Assembly (NCBI RefSeq): GCF_001645385.1
Contig: NZ_LVHI01000002.1
Location: 62,001 to 126,000, forward strand
Reading direction: 5' to 3'
From: Rhodococcoides kyotonense
Lineage (GTDB): Bacteria; Actinomycetota; Actinomycetes; Mycobacteriales; Mycobacteriaceae
DNA: 64,000 nucleotides
The notes under the pieces are model-generated. The model made no database searches. It had not been told where the DNA came from and saw only the letters and a list, made by a program, of their open reading frames with translations. The translations under genes were made by a program, and so were the position numbers. This document shows positions 17,587 through 26,188 of this stretch, piece by piece (position 1 is the first letter of the stretch; every line of letters begins with the position of its first letter).

Positions 17587-18736
17587 ATGCTCTCCCTCCG
17601 TCGTGACGTGGCGGTCGATGCCGGTCTCCGTCCAGTGTCGGTTCCAGTACGCGCAGTCGGCACGAAGAATCCGATCGCGAAGGCGTGGCTCATCGGTTTG
17701 GTTTCCATTGTGGCCTTTTCGCTTTCGCCTGTGGCCGCCGCAGTGGGCCTCCAGGGGGGGCGTTCCCAGCACGGTCCAAGTCACGCTGCGCTGCCTCATC
17801 GGTGCCGCTGTCCTGCTGACCTTCGCGCTCGTCACCGGCAGGCTACGCACGACGAAGCCTTCGCACGCACTCGGTGTGGCCTTCTTCTGCGGCCCGATCT
17901 TCGGGTTGCAGTTGCTCGCCTTCTTCGTCGCGGTGAGGGATTCGGGCGCCCAGTTGTCGACCATCGTCGTGCACTGCTACCCGATGATCGTGCTGGCACT
18001 TCTGTGGCTCGGGTTCGGGCAGCGCGTGCCCCGCGGACAAATCGTGCTGGGGGTTCTCATGATCGGCGGGCTCGCTCTCGTGCTCGGGAGCGACCCCGGC
18101 GAGGTGGCGTTCTCCGGCGTGGTCTACGCGTTGGCCAGTGCGTTCGGCTACGCGCTGTACTTCGTGATAGCCGAACGGTGGATTCGCCGGACGAGTGCCG
18201 TCACCGCTGCCGGTCTGACTGCATTGGGTGCCGGTGTCACTGTAGGCATCTTCGTCGTGATCGACGGCGTGACTTGGTCTTTCGCGCCCATCGGGTGGGC
18301 GTCGGTCCTGATGCAAGGATTGGTACTGCTGCCTCTCGCGATCGGATGCTCGCTGATCGCAATCCGAACCCTGGGCTCCGGACGGGTGAGTCTTCTCGGA
18401 CTGCTCGATCCCGTCCTGGGTGTGTTGGCGGCCCAGGTCGTTCTCGGTGAGACACTGAATGTCCTGCAGTGGACAGGCCTTGCGGTCGCGGTCGGTGCGT
18501 GCAGCGCTCTGCCGTGGATTCGTGGCGGACAGGGAACGCTGACGGAAGACGAGGCCGCCATCGCAGCCGCGCCCGCCGAGGCGGTGATCGTCGACGTCAC
18601 TCCGATCGCCGACCCTGCGGCTGCGACCGAAGACGTCCTTTTCGACGAGATCGTGCTGAGTCGGACCGTGGATCTGCCGCCGTTGCTGGACAAGATCGCG
18701 CCGAATGCTTCGTCGGAACCTGCTGACGCCAGGTAG
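17587..18736 (+). pseudogene. EamA/DMT transporter split by a frameshift in a G7 run
   Basis: A drug/metabolite transporter of the EamA family (ten membrane helices expected) whose coding sequence is in two frames. From ATG 17587 the first frame encodes NPIAKAWLIGLVSIVAFSL and VAAAVGLQGG, then meets seven Gs at 17754-17760. Removing one G joins it to the second frame, which continues GVPSTVQVTLRCLIGAA and runs to 18736 with about eight further hydrophobic helices and an acidic tail. As given, translation from the first start leaves the family sequence at helix 2. The cause may be a real loss, phase variation at the homopolymer, or a sequencing error. Confidence 0.8.
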
Positions 18737-18828
18737 GCGATGTCGTCAGCCAGCTCTTCCGCGGTGGCGTTGCGGCGAAACCGTTGTGTGTCAATGCCGT
18801 TCGCGGTCCGTCGAATAGGTGTCGGGGT

Positions 18829-19854
18829 TCATTGGCCGACCCTGACCAGCGTCTTCCCTGTGGTGTCGCCGTTCAACATTCCGACGAGCGCTGCCGGGGC
18901 CTGCTCCAGCCCGTCGTAAACGGATTCCTGGTAGATCAACGTTCCGTTCTGCAGGTATCCGCCCACGAGAGCGCGCATGTCGTCGTAGAGATGGTTGTAG
19001 GCGCCGGCTCTGAAACCCTGCAGTCGCAGGCTCTTTGCCGTGATCTGGAACAGGTTCGACGGCATCGACCCACTCGCGCCGTAGGTCGAAACGGCCCCGC
19101 ACATCGCGACACGGCCGCCTGTATTCAGGTGATCGAGAGCGGCAGCGAAATGCCCGCCGCCGACGTTGTCGAAATACGCGTCGATGCCGTCAGGAGCGGC
19201 GTGAGCGAGCAGCGCTCCTACGTCGCCGTCGTGGTAGTCGAAAGCGCGTGTCACGCCCAATGACTCGCGGAGGAACGCCACCTTGTCTGCGCTGCCCGCC
19301 GATGCGACGACGGTGCACCCGTGTAATTTCGCGAGCTGCGCTGCGATGCTGCCGACGGCTCCGGCCGCCGCGGACACCCATAACGTGTCGGTCGATTCGA
19401 TGCCGAGTACGTCGAAGAGTCCCACGTACGCAGTCAGGCCCGAACTGCCCAGCGGTCCTAGAAACCACTGAATAGGGAAGCTTTTCGAATCGATTTTGGT
19501 CGAAGTTCCGGCTCCGCCGAGCCCTCCGGCGACACTGTCGATAACCGCGTAGTCGCGGTAGCCCATCATGTGGGACACGACGTCGCCGGGGGAGAAGCCA
19601 TCGCTACGAGAGTCGAGAACTTCGCCGAGCGCGAGCCCTGACAGTGCGTCGCCGGGTTGGATCGGTGGTAGATAGCCGGCGGGCCTGTCCGGGCCGAGAC
19701 GAAGGCGGATCGATGGGTCGATCGACAGCCATATGTTCCGTACCAGGACTTCGCCGTCCCTCGGGGCGTCCAGTTCGGTGTCGCACACGTCGAAGTGGGA
19801 CAGGTTCAGTTTTCCGGTCGGTGGGGATGCGAGGCAGATCGTTCTGCTCTTCAC
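18829..19854 (-). CDS. NADP-dependent zinc-free MDR oxidoreductase (CurA/2-alkenal reductase type)
   Basis: A medium-chain reductase like CurA, YncB and prostaglandin reductase, which reduce C=C bonds of enones and alkenals using NADPH. From GTG 19854 it has 341 residues; GGGAGG lies 10 nt upstream, which favours this start over ATG 19872. Family marks are SIDPSIRLRL, LGSSGLTAYVGL, the nucleotide motif AAAGAVGSIAAQLAKL and YFDNVGG. No zinc-binding cysteines are present. It is divergent from the MFS gene across an island operator and may belong to the regulon. Confidence 0.85.
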   Translation of the reverse strand: MKSRTICLASPPTGKLNLSHFDVCDTELDAPRDGEVLVRNIWLSIDPSIRLRLGPDRPAGYLPPIQPGDALSGLALGEVLDSRSDGFSPGDVVSHMMGYRDYAVIDSVAGGLGGAGTSTKIDSKSFPIQWFLGPLGSSGLTAYVGLFDVLGIESTDTLWVSAAAGAVGSIAAQLAKLHGCTVVASAGSADKVAFLRESLGVTRAFDYHDGDVGALLAHAAPDGIDAYFDNVGGGHFAAALDHLNTGGRVAMCGAVSTYGASGSMPSNLFQITAKSLRLQGFRAGAYNHLYDDMRALVGGYLQNGTLIYQESVYDGLEQAPAALVGMLNGDTTGKTLVRVGQ

Positions 19855-19946
19855 GCGGGTGAAACCTCCCATGCGCGGCGAAAATCAAAAGTCGGCCCGA
19901 CTTCGGGGCGACGACGAAGGCGAAACTAACACAGAATCGAGTCGAC

Positions 19947-19959
19947 TGAACTAAATTCA
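19947..19959. promoter_or_regulatory. Island operator site A
   Basis: TGAA-CTAAA-TTCA, an imperfect palindrome between the MDR and MFS genes, 29 bp before the MFS start. It matches six further sites in the island. Confidence 0.6.
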
Positions 19960-19988
19960 TGTCAAGCAAGCTGGAGAGGAGCTCCCAG

Positions 19989-21569
19989 GTGGAACAATCC
20001 CAGACCGTTGGATTCCTGACACCGTTCCGTGTCCGTCGACTACGGATGATGCTGGGGTTCGAGCTCAGTGCCGCGGTCGGGATTTGGATCCTGGTTCTCG
20101 CAGTCCAATGGACGTTGACGCAAGCCGGCGCCTCCGCGTTCACGGTGTCGTCGGTGCAGTTCGCAGCGAGTCTGCCGTTTTTTCTCTTCTCCCTTCCGAT
20201 CGGCGCGATCGCCGAGCATGCCGGCCATCGGAAGCTCTTGACGGGAACTGCAATGGGCCTGCTGGTCACGTCGGTCCTGCTGACGACACTGCAATTCTTC
20301 GGGTTCGCTGTGACGCCGATCTTGATGGCTGCCGTTTTCATGTCCGGATGCGGTCTGGCCTCGGTGGCGATCGTCTGGCAATCGCTTCTGCCGACGCTGG
20401 CAACCCGAGAGATGATGGCCGTCGTGCCTGCGATCGACGGCGCCATCTTCAATGGTGCGCGAGCGATCGGTCCGGTACTCGGCGGCGCACTGCTGGCTGC
20501 GTGGGGTGCCACCTCGACATTCGGTCTGGTCACCGTCTTGTTCCTGCTGTGCACAGGGTTGGCGGCCAGTCAGATTCCGCGTGCGTCCGGGCGAGGCCCG
20601 AAGATTGGGTCGGTCCTGGAATCAGTGACGACGAGCCTTCGATTCATACGGCATTCACGCTGGACTTGTCGGCTGCTGTTCCGAGTGTTGATGTTCGGAC
20701 TGCCCGCGAGCTGCCTGTGGGCGCTGCTGCCGGTCGTCGCCTACGAGGTGTTGCACGTGACGACGTTCGAGTTCGGTGTTCTGTCCGGCGCGATCGGGAT
20801 CGGTGCAGTGGCAGGCACTGTCGCTCTGATGCCCCTGCGGACTCGACTGAGCTGGAATGCGTTCGCAGCGGTCGGATCTGCCGCGTACGCGGTGGTGCTG
20901 GCCGGTCTCGCGTTCGTGCCCTTGACGTCGGTCGTGTTCGTTCTGCTGGTGATCGTCGGCGCGGCATGGGTGGGTGTGCAGAGCACATGGATGATCGCGA
21001 CGCATGCCGTGATGCCGCCGTGGATCAAATCAAGGGTGATCGCGTTCATCATGCTGACGTTCCAGGGCAGCCAGGCAGTCGGTGCCCTGCTGTGGGGGCT
21101 TCTCGCCGACATGATCGGTCTCGCCATCGCCGTCGTGCTTTCCGCGATGGCGATGGCGGTGTCGGCGATAGGGTTGCTGCGCCGTGGGATTCTGCCCAGC
21201 GACGAGATCGCGCCCGACCCGTCCGGCGTGTCAGGACCGCCGGACCTCGAACCGGACTTCCACGGGCGAAAAGTCGTCGTCGAAACGACGTACACGGTCC
21301 ATCCTCAGCGGACTGGCCACTTCGTCGAAGGTGCCCCGCGCTTGAGGTCGTCGCGGCTACGCCTAGGGGCGTTGCGCTGGTCGATGGCTCAGGCGACCGA
21401 TTCGGCCACCACGTACGTCGAATTCTGCACGTTCAAGAACTGGGCCGAGTACCGCGCCCAGGAGACGGTCCGTCTCACCGTTCCGGAACAACTCATCCGT
21501 ACCGCGCTCGCAGCCGACCTGATGGAGGAGCCTCGCGTTCGAGTGCTCGTCCATCCGACCACCGTGTGA
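19989..21569 (+). CDS. MFS transporter (enterobactin-exporter-like) with C-terminal soluble domain
   Basis: A 526-residue major facilitator protein of the MFS_3/EntS-like group: about 12 hydrophobic helices between residues 20 and 400, with the A-type loop EHAGHRKLL after helix 2. The last 110 residues (from about 415) are soluble and resemble the dimeric alpha/beta-barrel tail seen in this group (VVVETTYTVHPQ...EFCTFKNWAEYRAQE). GTG 19989 is preferred because GGAGAGGAG sits 7 nt upstream; ATG 19959 overlaps operator A. Possible role: export of an inhibitory intermediate, or uptake. It starts the plus-strand unit that continues with the flavoprotein. Confidence 0.85.
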   Translation: MEQSQTVGFLTPFRVRRLRMMLGFELSAAVGIWILVLAVQWTLTQAGASAFTVSSVQFAASLPFFLFSLPIGAIAEHAGHRKLLTGTAMGLLVTSVLLTTLQFFGFAVTPILMAAVFMSGCGLASVAIVWQSLLPTLATREMMAVVPAIDGAIFNGARAIGPVLGGALLAAWGATSTFGLVTVLFLLCTGLAASQIPRASGRGPKIGSVLESVTTSLRFIRHSRWTCRLLFRVLMFGLPASCLWALLPVVAYEVLHVTTFEFGVLSGAIGIGAVAGTVALMPLRTRLSWNAFAAVGSAAYAVVLAGLAFVPLTSVVFVLLVIVGAAWVGVQSTWMIATHAVMPPWIKSRVIAFIMLTFQGSQAVGALLWGLLADMIGLAIAVVLSAMAMAVSAIGLLRRGILPSDEIAPDPSGVSGPPDLEPDFHGRKVVVETTYTVHPQRTGHFVEGAPRLRSSRLRLGALRWSMAQATDSATTYVEFCTFKNWAEYRAQETVRLTVPEQLIRTALAADLMEEPRVRVLVHPTTV

Positions 21570-21603
21570 ACAGAGCACACTGACAAGAAAGTGGAGTATC
21601 GAC

Positions 21604-22950
21604 GTGAACGATCCGGAATACGACCTGTTGGTCATCGGCGGCGGCATGGCGGGCCTGACTGCCGCTGCCAGCGCAGCCAGAGCATGTAAGTCGGTCTGCG
21701 TTGTCGAGGTCGGGCCCGACGTCGGCGGCTCGGCCCGGTTCGCTGGATATGTGTGGACAGCACCGAATTACGAGGTGCTGCACGAGCAGAATCCGAAGGG
21801 CGACCTTGCGCTGAAACACCGCCTGATCGATGGGTTCGACGACGGCGTCGAATGGATTCGATCCGTCGGAGTCGACGTCGGTGAGGCACAGAGGATTCTG
21901 AGCTTCGGTCGCGGGCACGCGTTCGACACGAATCACTACGTCGACATCTGTAAGCGGATCGTCGTCCAATCGGGCGGAACGGTGCTGCTGAACTCCACCA
22001 CCGACGATCTTCTCCGGGGTGGATCTGCGGTTCGTGGAGCGCGCGTCCGGACCGGTTCCGAACCTGCACGGGAAGTCCATGCCGCACATACGCTTCTGGC
22101 GACCGGGGGATTCCAGGGTGACAAGGAACTGATCGCACGCCACGTCCACGCCGCCGCGGTCGACATGGAGCTTCGGTCGAATCCGCACAGCCGCGGCGAC
22201 GGGTACCGATTGGCCAACGCGATCGGTGCCGCGACGCGCAACGAGAACGCAGGCTTCTACGGACACCTCATCCCTAGTGGCGTGCGGCTCGCCGACCCCG
22301 CCGACTTCGTCGACATGTCCCTCTACTACAGCGAGCACGCGCTGCTGTTCAACCTGAGCAACGAACGATTCGTCGACGAGACGCTCGGCGACCATCTGAC
22401 GACGATGGAACTGCTCGCGCAGCCGGAGGCGCGTGGTCTCTTGATCGCCGACGCTCGGGTGCACCGGGACTGGATGCTGGCCTCCTACGTGGAGGGCGCC
22501 GTCGCCATCGACAAGTTCGAGCTTGCAGGCAAGCGTGGAGGACGCGTCGGTCGGGCGGACTCGCTCGACGAACTCGAGTACCTGCCCGAGGAGTGGGGTT
22601 ACGACGGGTCGGCGATCGCCTCGGAGATCCAGCGATTCAACGATTCGGCGCTGCGGGACGACGACCTGGTGCCCGGCCGCGCCCACGATGCGGAACCCCT
22701 CGCCGAACCGCCGTACTACGTCATCGAAACGGTGCCGGCCATCACGTTCCCATTCCACGGCGTGTCCGTCGACGACCGTGCTCGTGTGCTCGGTGTCGAC
22801 GGGGCCCCGATTCCCGGCCTGTTGGCTGCGGGATCGGACACCGGGGGTCTGTGGCATCGCGCCTACGCGGGTGGACTGGCCAGCGCTCTCGTCTTCGGAC
22901 GCACCGCGGCAACGACCGTCGTCGACGGTGTCTCCGTACCTGCGGTCTAG
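21604..22950 (+). CDS. FAD-dependent dehydrogenase, KstD/fumarate-reductase type
   Basis: A 448-residue flavoprotein with the FAD motif VIGGGMAGLTAAASAARA (about 10-27), GGSARFAGYVW, the ATGGFQGDKELI segment and the C-terminal FAD-contacting AGSDTGGLWHRAYAGGLASA. The family includes 3-ketosteroid delta-1-dehydrogenases and fumarate/urocanate reductases, which add or remove hydrogens at a C=C next to a carbonyl. It is shorter than typical KstD (about 510 aa), so a steroid substrate is not assured. GTG 21604 has GTGGAG 7 nt upstream. It is 34 bp after the MFS gene. Confidence 0.82.
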   Translation: MNDPEYDLLVIGGGMAGLTAAASAARACKSVCVVEVGPDVGGSARFAGYVWTAPNYEVLHEQNPKGDLALKHRLIDGFDDGVEWIRSVGVDVGEAQRILSFGRGHAFDTNHYVDICKRIVVQSGGTVLLNSTTDDLLRGGSAVRGARVRTGSEPAREVHAAHTLLATGGFQGDKELIARHVHAAAVDMELRSNPHSRGDGYRLANAIGAATRNENAGFYGHLIPSGVRLADPADFVDMSLYYSEHALLFNLSNERFVDETLGDHLTTMELLAQPEARGLLIADARVHRDWMLASYVEGAVAIDKFELAGKRGGRVGRADSLDELEYLPEEWGYDGSAIASEIQRFNDSALRDDDLVPGRAHDAEPLAEPPYYVIETVPAITFPFHGVSVDDRARVLGVDGAPIPGLLAAGSDTGGLWHRAYAGGLASALVFGRTAATTVVDGVSVPAV

Positions 22951-22988
22951 TAGCGCGCGATGCGGGTCACGTCAAGACTTTCTGGTGA

Positions 22989-23017
22989 TTGACATCACAA
23001 GTAACGACCACTATCTT
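22989..23017 (+). promoter_or_regulatory. Strong sigma-70-type promoter of the ABC operon
   Basis: TTGACA (22989-22994), 17 bp, TATCTT (23012-23017): close to ideal. It drives the lipoprotein-SDR-ABC-SDR unit. Operator F starts 6 bp after the -10. Confidence 0.8.
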
Positions 23018-23023
23018 TCAAAC

Positions 23024-23036
23024 TGAGATCAGTTCA
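23024..23036. promoter_or_regulatory. Island operator site F
   Basis: TGAG-ATCAG-TTCA, covering the expected transcription start. On the other strand it reads TGAACTGATCTCA, sharing TGAACT with sites A and C. It also contains the symmetric AACTGA-GA-TCAGTT (23021-23034). Confidence 0.65.
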
Positions 23037-23169
23037 GTTCGCAAGTGACTGCTCGACCGGGCGTTCTGCCCGGACGTGAAGTGCGTTTCGAACGTCGAAC
23101 CTCACCACATTCGAAGAGGACCGTGCGAGTCGGCTCGGGGCTCACTTGCGTGCCCGAAAGGACGCAGAC

Positions 23170-24207
23170 ATGAAGATTTTCAGGAAGGCGACGATCGCCC
23201 TTGCTGCCGCGGCGGCACTGGTCGGCGTCACTGCGTGCGGTGGATCCTCCAGCGCGTCCGGTCCGGTCGAGGGAAGCTGGGACGAGGTGGTAGCGGCGGC
23301 CAACGAGGAAGGCAGCGTCATGCTGTACTCGAGCCAGAAGCCCGCCAACTTGGACGCACTGGTCGCCGCGTTCCAGGCGAAGTATCCGGAGATCAAGATG
23401 GAATACGTGCGCGGCACGGACTCCGAGATCAATCCGCGGGTCGAGACCGAGAACAGAACGGGCACCGGTATCGCGGACGTGCACATGCTTACCGACGCGT
23501 CGTGGATTCAGAATGCTGCAGAGTCCGGCGCCTATTCGACGGACCTCGTCGGTCCTGATCTCGAGGCGCCTGCATTCGACCCCGAAGCGAGCGTCATCGG
23601 TGACAAGTTCTTTCTCGCCAGCGCAGCGGTCTTCGGTCTCGGATGGAACACCGACGCCGTCCCGGAGGGGCTGACGACGCCGGGTGATCTTCTCGACCCG
23701 AAATTCCAGGGCAAGATCGGCATCGTCAATCCCACTGGGATCGCGTCCTACGTGGACATGTATCGGTACTACAGCCAGACGTACGGCGAGGATTACTGGG
23801 ATCGATTGGCCGAGTTGAAGCCTCGTGTATACCCCAGTGCCCTCGGTGTCGCGCAGGCACTCACGTCCGGTGAGGTCGTCGTGAGCCCGTCGGTCCAGCC
23901 GCTTGTCACCGAGGTCGCGGCCGGCGCTCCGGTCGATTGGGCGCTTCCGGAGCGGCCGTGGGGAACCCCCTGGTACACCGAAGTTCTGAGTGCTTCACAG
24001 CATCCGAATGCGGCGCAGGTGCTGGCGAACTTCATGGTGACGATCGAGGGTCAAACGGCTCTGAACGGTGGATACGCGGCTGCCCTGCCTGATATCCCGG
24101 GCGCGGTGGCTCGTGCGCAGGACATCGTGTCGCCCGACGTCGCGGACCTGACGCCCGAGAAGGTCGAACAGTACTCCCAGGAATGGCAGACCCTGTTCCA
24201 GAGCTGA
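23170..24207 (+). CDS. ABC transporter substrate-binding lipoprotein (family 1)
   Basis: A 345-residue extracellular binding protein, probably lipid-anchored: signal peptide with lipobox VTAC (Cys23). The fold is that of ferric/polyamine/thiamine-type cluster-D binding proteins (GSVMLYSSQKPANLDALVAAF, GLGWNTDAVPEGL, PNAAQVLANFMV). ATG 23170 has GAAAGGA upstream. It is followed by an SDR and then the ATPase and permease, so it is the receptor for this importer. A second lipoprotein of identical length, clearly homologous, is at 48275. The ligand is unknown; catabolic neighbours argue for an organic acid rather than iron. Confidence 0.9.
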   Translation: MKIFRKATIALAAAAALVGVTACGGSSSASGPVEGSWDEVVAAANEEGSVMLYSSQKPANLDALVAAFQAKYPEIKMEYVRGTDSEINPRVETENRTGTGIADVHMLTDASWIQNAAESGAYSTDLVGPDLEAPAFDPEASVIGDKFFLASAAVFGLGWNTDAVPEGLTTPGDLLDPKFQGKIGIVNPTGIASYVDMYRYYSQTYGEDYWDRLAELKPRVYPSALGVAQALTSGEVVVSPSVQPLVTEVAAGAPVDWALPERPWGTPWYTEVLSASQHPNAAQVLANFMVTIEGQTALNGGYAAALPDIPGAVARAQDIVSPDVADLTPEKVEQYSQEWQTLFQS

Positions 24208-24241
24208 CCACGTTCGAACGAGAAAGCCAGAGGGGCGCAAC

Positions 24242-25024
24242 ATGACTGGAGTCGACGAGTCGATGAAGGGCCGGGGCGTGCTCGTCACCGGAGCGTCGGG
24301 AGGGATCGGCGGGGCATGCGCCGAGTTGTTCGCGGCGCAGGGAGCGACGGTGTACCTGACCGATGTCGACGACACGGCCGGGATCGAACTCGCCGAACGG
24401 CTCGGGCCGAACGCACACTATCGACATCTCGACGTCACCGATGAAGAACACTGGGCTGCAGTCACTTCCGACATGACACGGCAAGGTCATGGGCTCGACG
24501 TTCTCGTCAACAGTGCGGGTGCGGCCATGAAAGCCACGTTGCAGCAGACGTCGTTGAAGCAGTTCCGCACGCTGCTGGATCTCAACCTCGTCGGCACCTT
24601 CCTCGGTCTGAAAGCTGCGGCCGATGTCATGCGTCCCGGTGGATCGGTCGTCAACATCTCGTCGCTACGGGGCGTGCTGGCGACGGCCGAACTCGGTGCA
24701 TACGGTGCGTCGAAGTTCGGAGTGCGGGCTCTGACGAAGGTTGCAGCTCTGGAGTTGGCCGACAGGGACATTCGCGTCAACGCCGTCTGCCCGGGAAGCA
24801 TCGACACCGCGATCACCGCGACGCCCGATTTCGCGGCAGACGACATGGAGTCCTACGTGCGCAGCATTCCGATGCAGCGCCGTGGGACGCCCCAGGAGGT
24901 CGCAGGCGTCGTCCGCTTCCTCGCCGGGCGTGGAAGCAGTTACGTGACAGGGTCGGACATCATGGTCGACGGCGGCACCGGAGCCGGCGTACGTACACCG
25001 AAAGTTTCGAAAGTGAGTGTTTAG
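24242..25024 (+). CDS. Short-chain dehydrogenase/reductase
   Basis: A 260-residue classical SDR: cofactor motif VTGASGGIGG (about 16-25), NSAG, the catalytic Ser in NISSL and Tyr-x3-Lys in YGASKFG, and a C-terminal GSDIMVDGGTGAG. It would oxidise a hydroxyl or reduce a ketone with NAD(P)H. It lies inside an ABC-transporter operon, between receptor and ATPase, which suggests it acts on the imported compound or its first intermediates. Confidence 0.88.
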   Translation: MTGVDESMKGRGVLVTGASGGIGGACAELFAAQGATVYLTDVDDTAGIELAERLGPNAHYRHLDVTDEEHWAAVTSDMTRQGHGLDVLVNSAGAAMKATLQQTSLKQFRTLLDLNLVGTFLGLKAAADVMRPGGSVVNISSLRGVLATAELGAYGASKFGVRALTKVAALELADRDIRVNAVCPGSIDTAITATPDFAADDMESYVRSIPMQRRGTPQEVAGVVRFLAGRGSSYVTGSDIMVDGGTGAGVRTPKVSKVSV

Positions 25025-26188
25025 ATGACGTCGCAATTTGCTGTTTCCGGTCTCGTGAAGACCTATGGATCGAACGTGGTCGTCGACCAGCTCGACCTGG
25101 AGATCGAGCACGGGGAGTTTCTCGTGTTGCTCGGTCCGAGCGGATGCGGAAAGACCACGACACTGCGATGCCTTGCCGGGCTGGAAACGCCTCAGGGGGG
25201 ATCCATTTCGTTCCGAGGTGCACCCGTGTTCGACGCGGCATCCAAGATCCACGTCCCCGCGCACAAGCGCAGCATCGGCATGGTGTTCCAGTCGTACGCC
25301 TTGTGGCCGCACATGACCGTCGCGGAGAACATCCGTTATCCCTTGAAGGTGCGCAAACTGAAGAAGGCGATCGCCGACGGTGCCGTCGAGGCTGCGGCCG
25401 AGATGGTCGACTGCGGAAAATTACTCGATCGCTATCCATCTCAGTTGAGCGGTGGACAGCAGCAGCGCGTGGCGGTGGCTCGCGGGCTCGTCGCCGAACC
25501 GGATCTGGTGCTGTTCGACGAACCGCTGAGCAACCTCGACGCTCGACTCCGCGACCAGGTCCGCTCGCAAATTCACCAACTCCACCAAACGCTCGGTTTC
25601 ACAGCGGTGTTCGTGACCCACGATCAGTCCGAGGCGTTCGCCCTCGGTGACCGGCTGGCCATCATGAAGTCAGGCAAGATCGAGCAGTACGACGCACCCG
25701 AGGACGTCTTCGAGAACCCGGTGTCCGAATACGTCGCCGCGTTCATCGGGATGGGCAACCGTCTCGAACTTCGCAACGGACACAACGGGTGGGTCACCAG
25801 CGCCGGTGACGTCATCGATCTGTCGGCTGCGGTCGTACGTGACCGAGCCGACCAAGGGTCGGTCGCCGTGGCGCGCTTCCGTCCGGACGATGTGCTGCTT
25901 CACGCGTCCACGAGTGACGTTCCGGTCGGCAACGTGCCGTTGCATGCGCAAATGGTGGCCCACGAGTACGGCGGTCGCTACTTCGACGTGACGGTCAGGA
26001 CTGGGACGGAACAGCTCATGCTGCGCGCTTCGGCGGCCGAACACGGCCGATGGCTCCGCGGCAGTAACCCGGGCGACGACGTCGTCGTGAGCTTCTCGCC
26101 GTCGAGCCTGCGGGTGTACCCGATGGCAGGCAGCGAGCACGCAACGACCCCGGACTTGGTCGGCACGGCTGCGGGAGATCGTTCCTGA
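25025..26188 (+). CDS. ABC importer ATPase (FbpC/PotA type)
   Basis: A 387-residue ATPase with Walker A GPSGCGKTT (about 38-46), signature LSGGQQQRVAVARG, Walker B LVLFDEPLSNLD and the switch histidine in THDQSEAF, followed by a TOBE-type C-terminal domain (about 245-365). It energises the fused permease encoded next. It directly follows the SDR stop and overlaps the permease start by one base, so the genes are co-translated. Confidence 0.93.
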   Translation: MTSQFAVSGLVKTYGSNVVVDQLDLEIEHGEFLVLLGPSGCGKTTTLRCLAGLETPQGGSISFRGAPVFDAASKIHVPAHKRSIGMVFQSYALWPHMTVAENIRYPLKVRKLKKAIADGAVEAAAEMVDCGKLLDRYPSQLSGGQQQRVAVARGLVAEPDLVLFDEPLSNLDARLRDQVRSQIHQLHQTLGFTAVFVTHDQSEAFALGDRLAIMKSGKIEQYDAPEDVFENPVSEYVAAFIGMGNRLELRNGHNGWVTSAGDVIDLSAAVVRDRADQGSVAVARFRPDDVLLHASTSDVPVGNVPLHAQMVAHEYGGRYFDVTVRTGTEQLMLRASAAEHGRWLRGSNPGDDVVVSFSPSSLRVYPMAGSEHATTPDLVGTAAGDRS

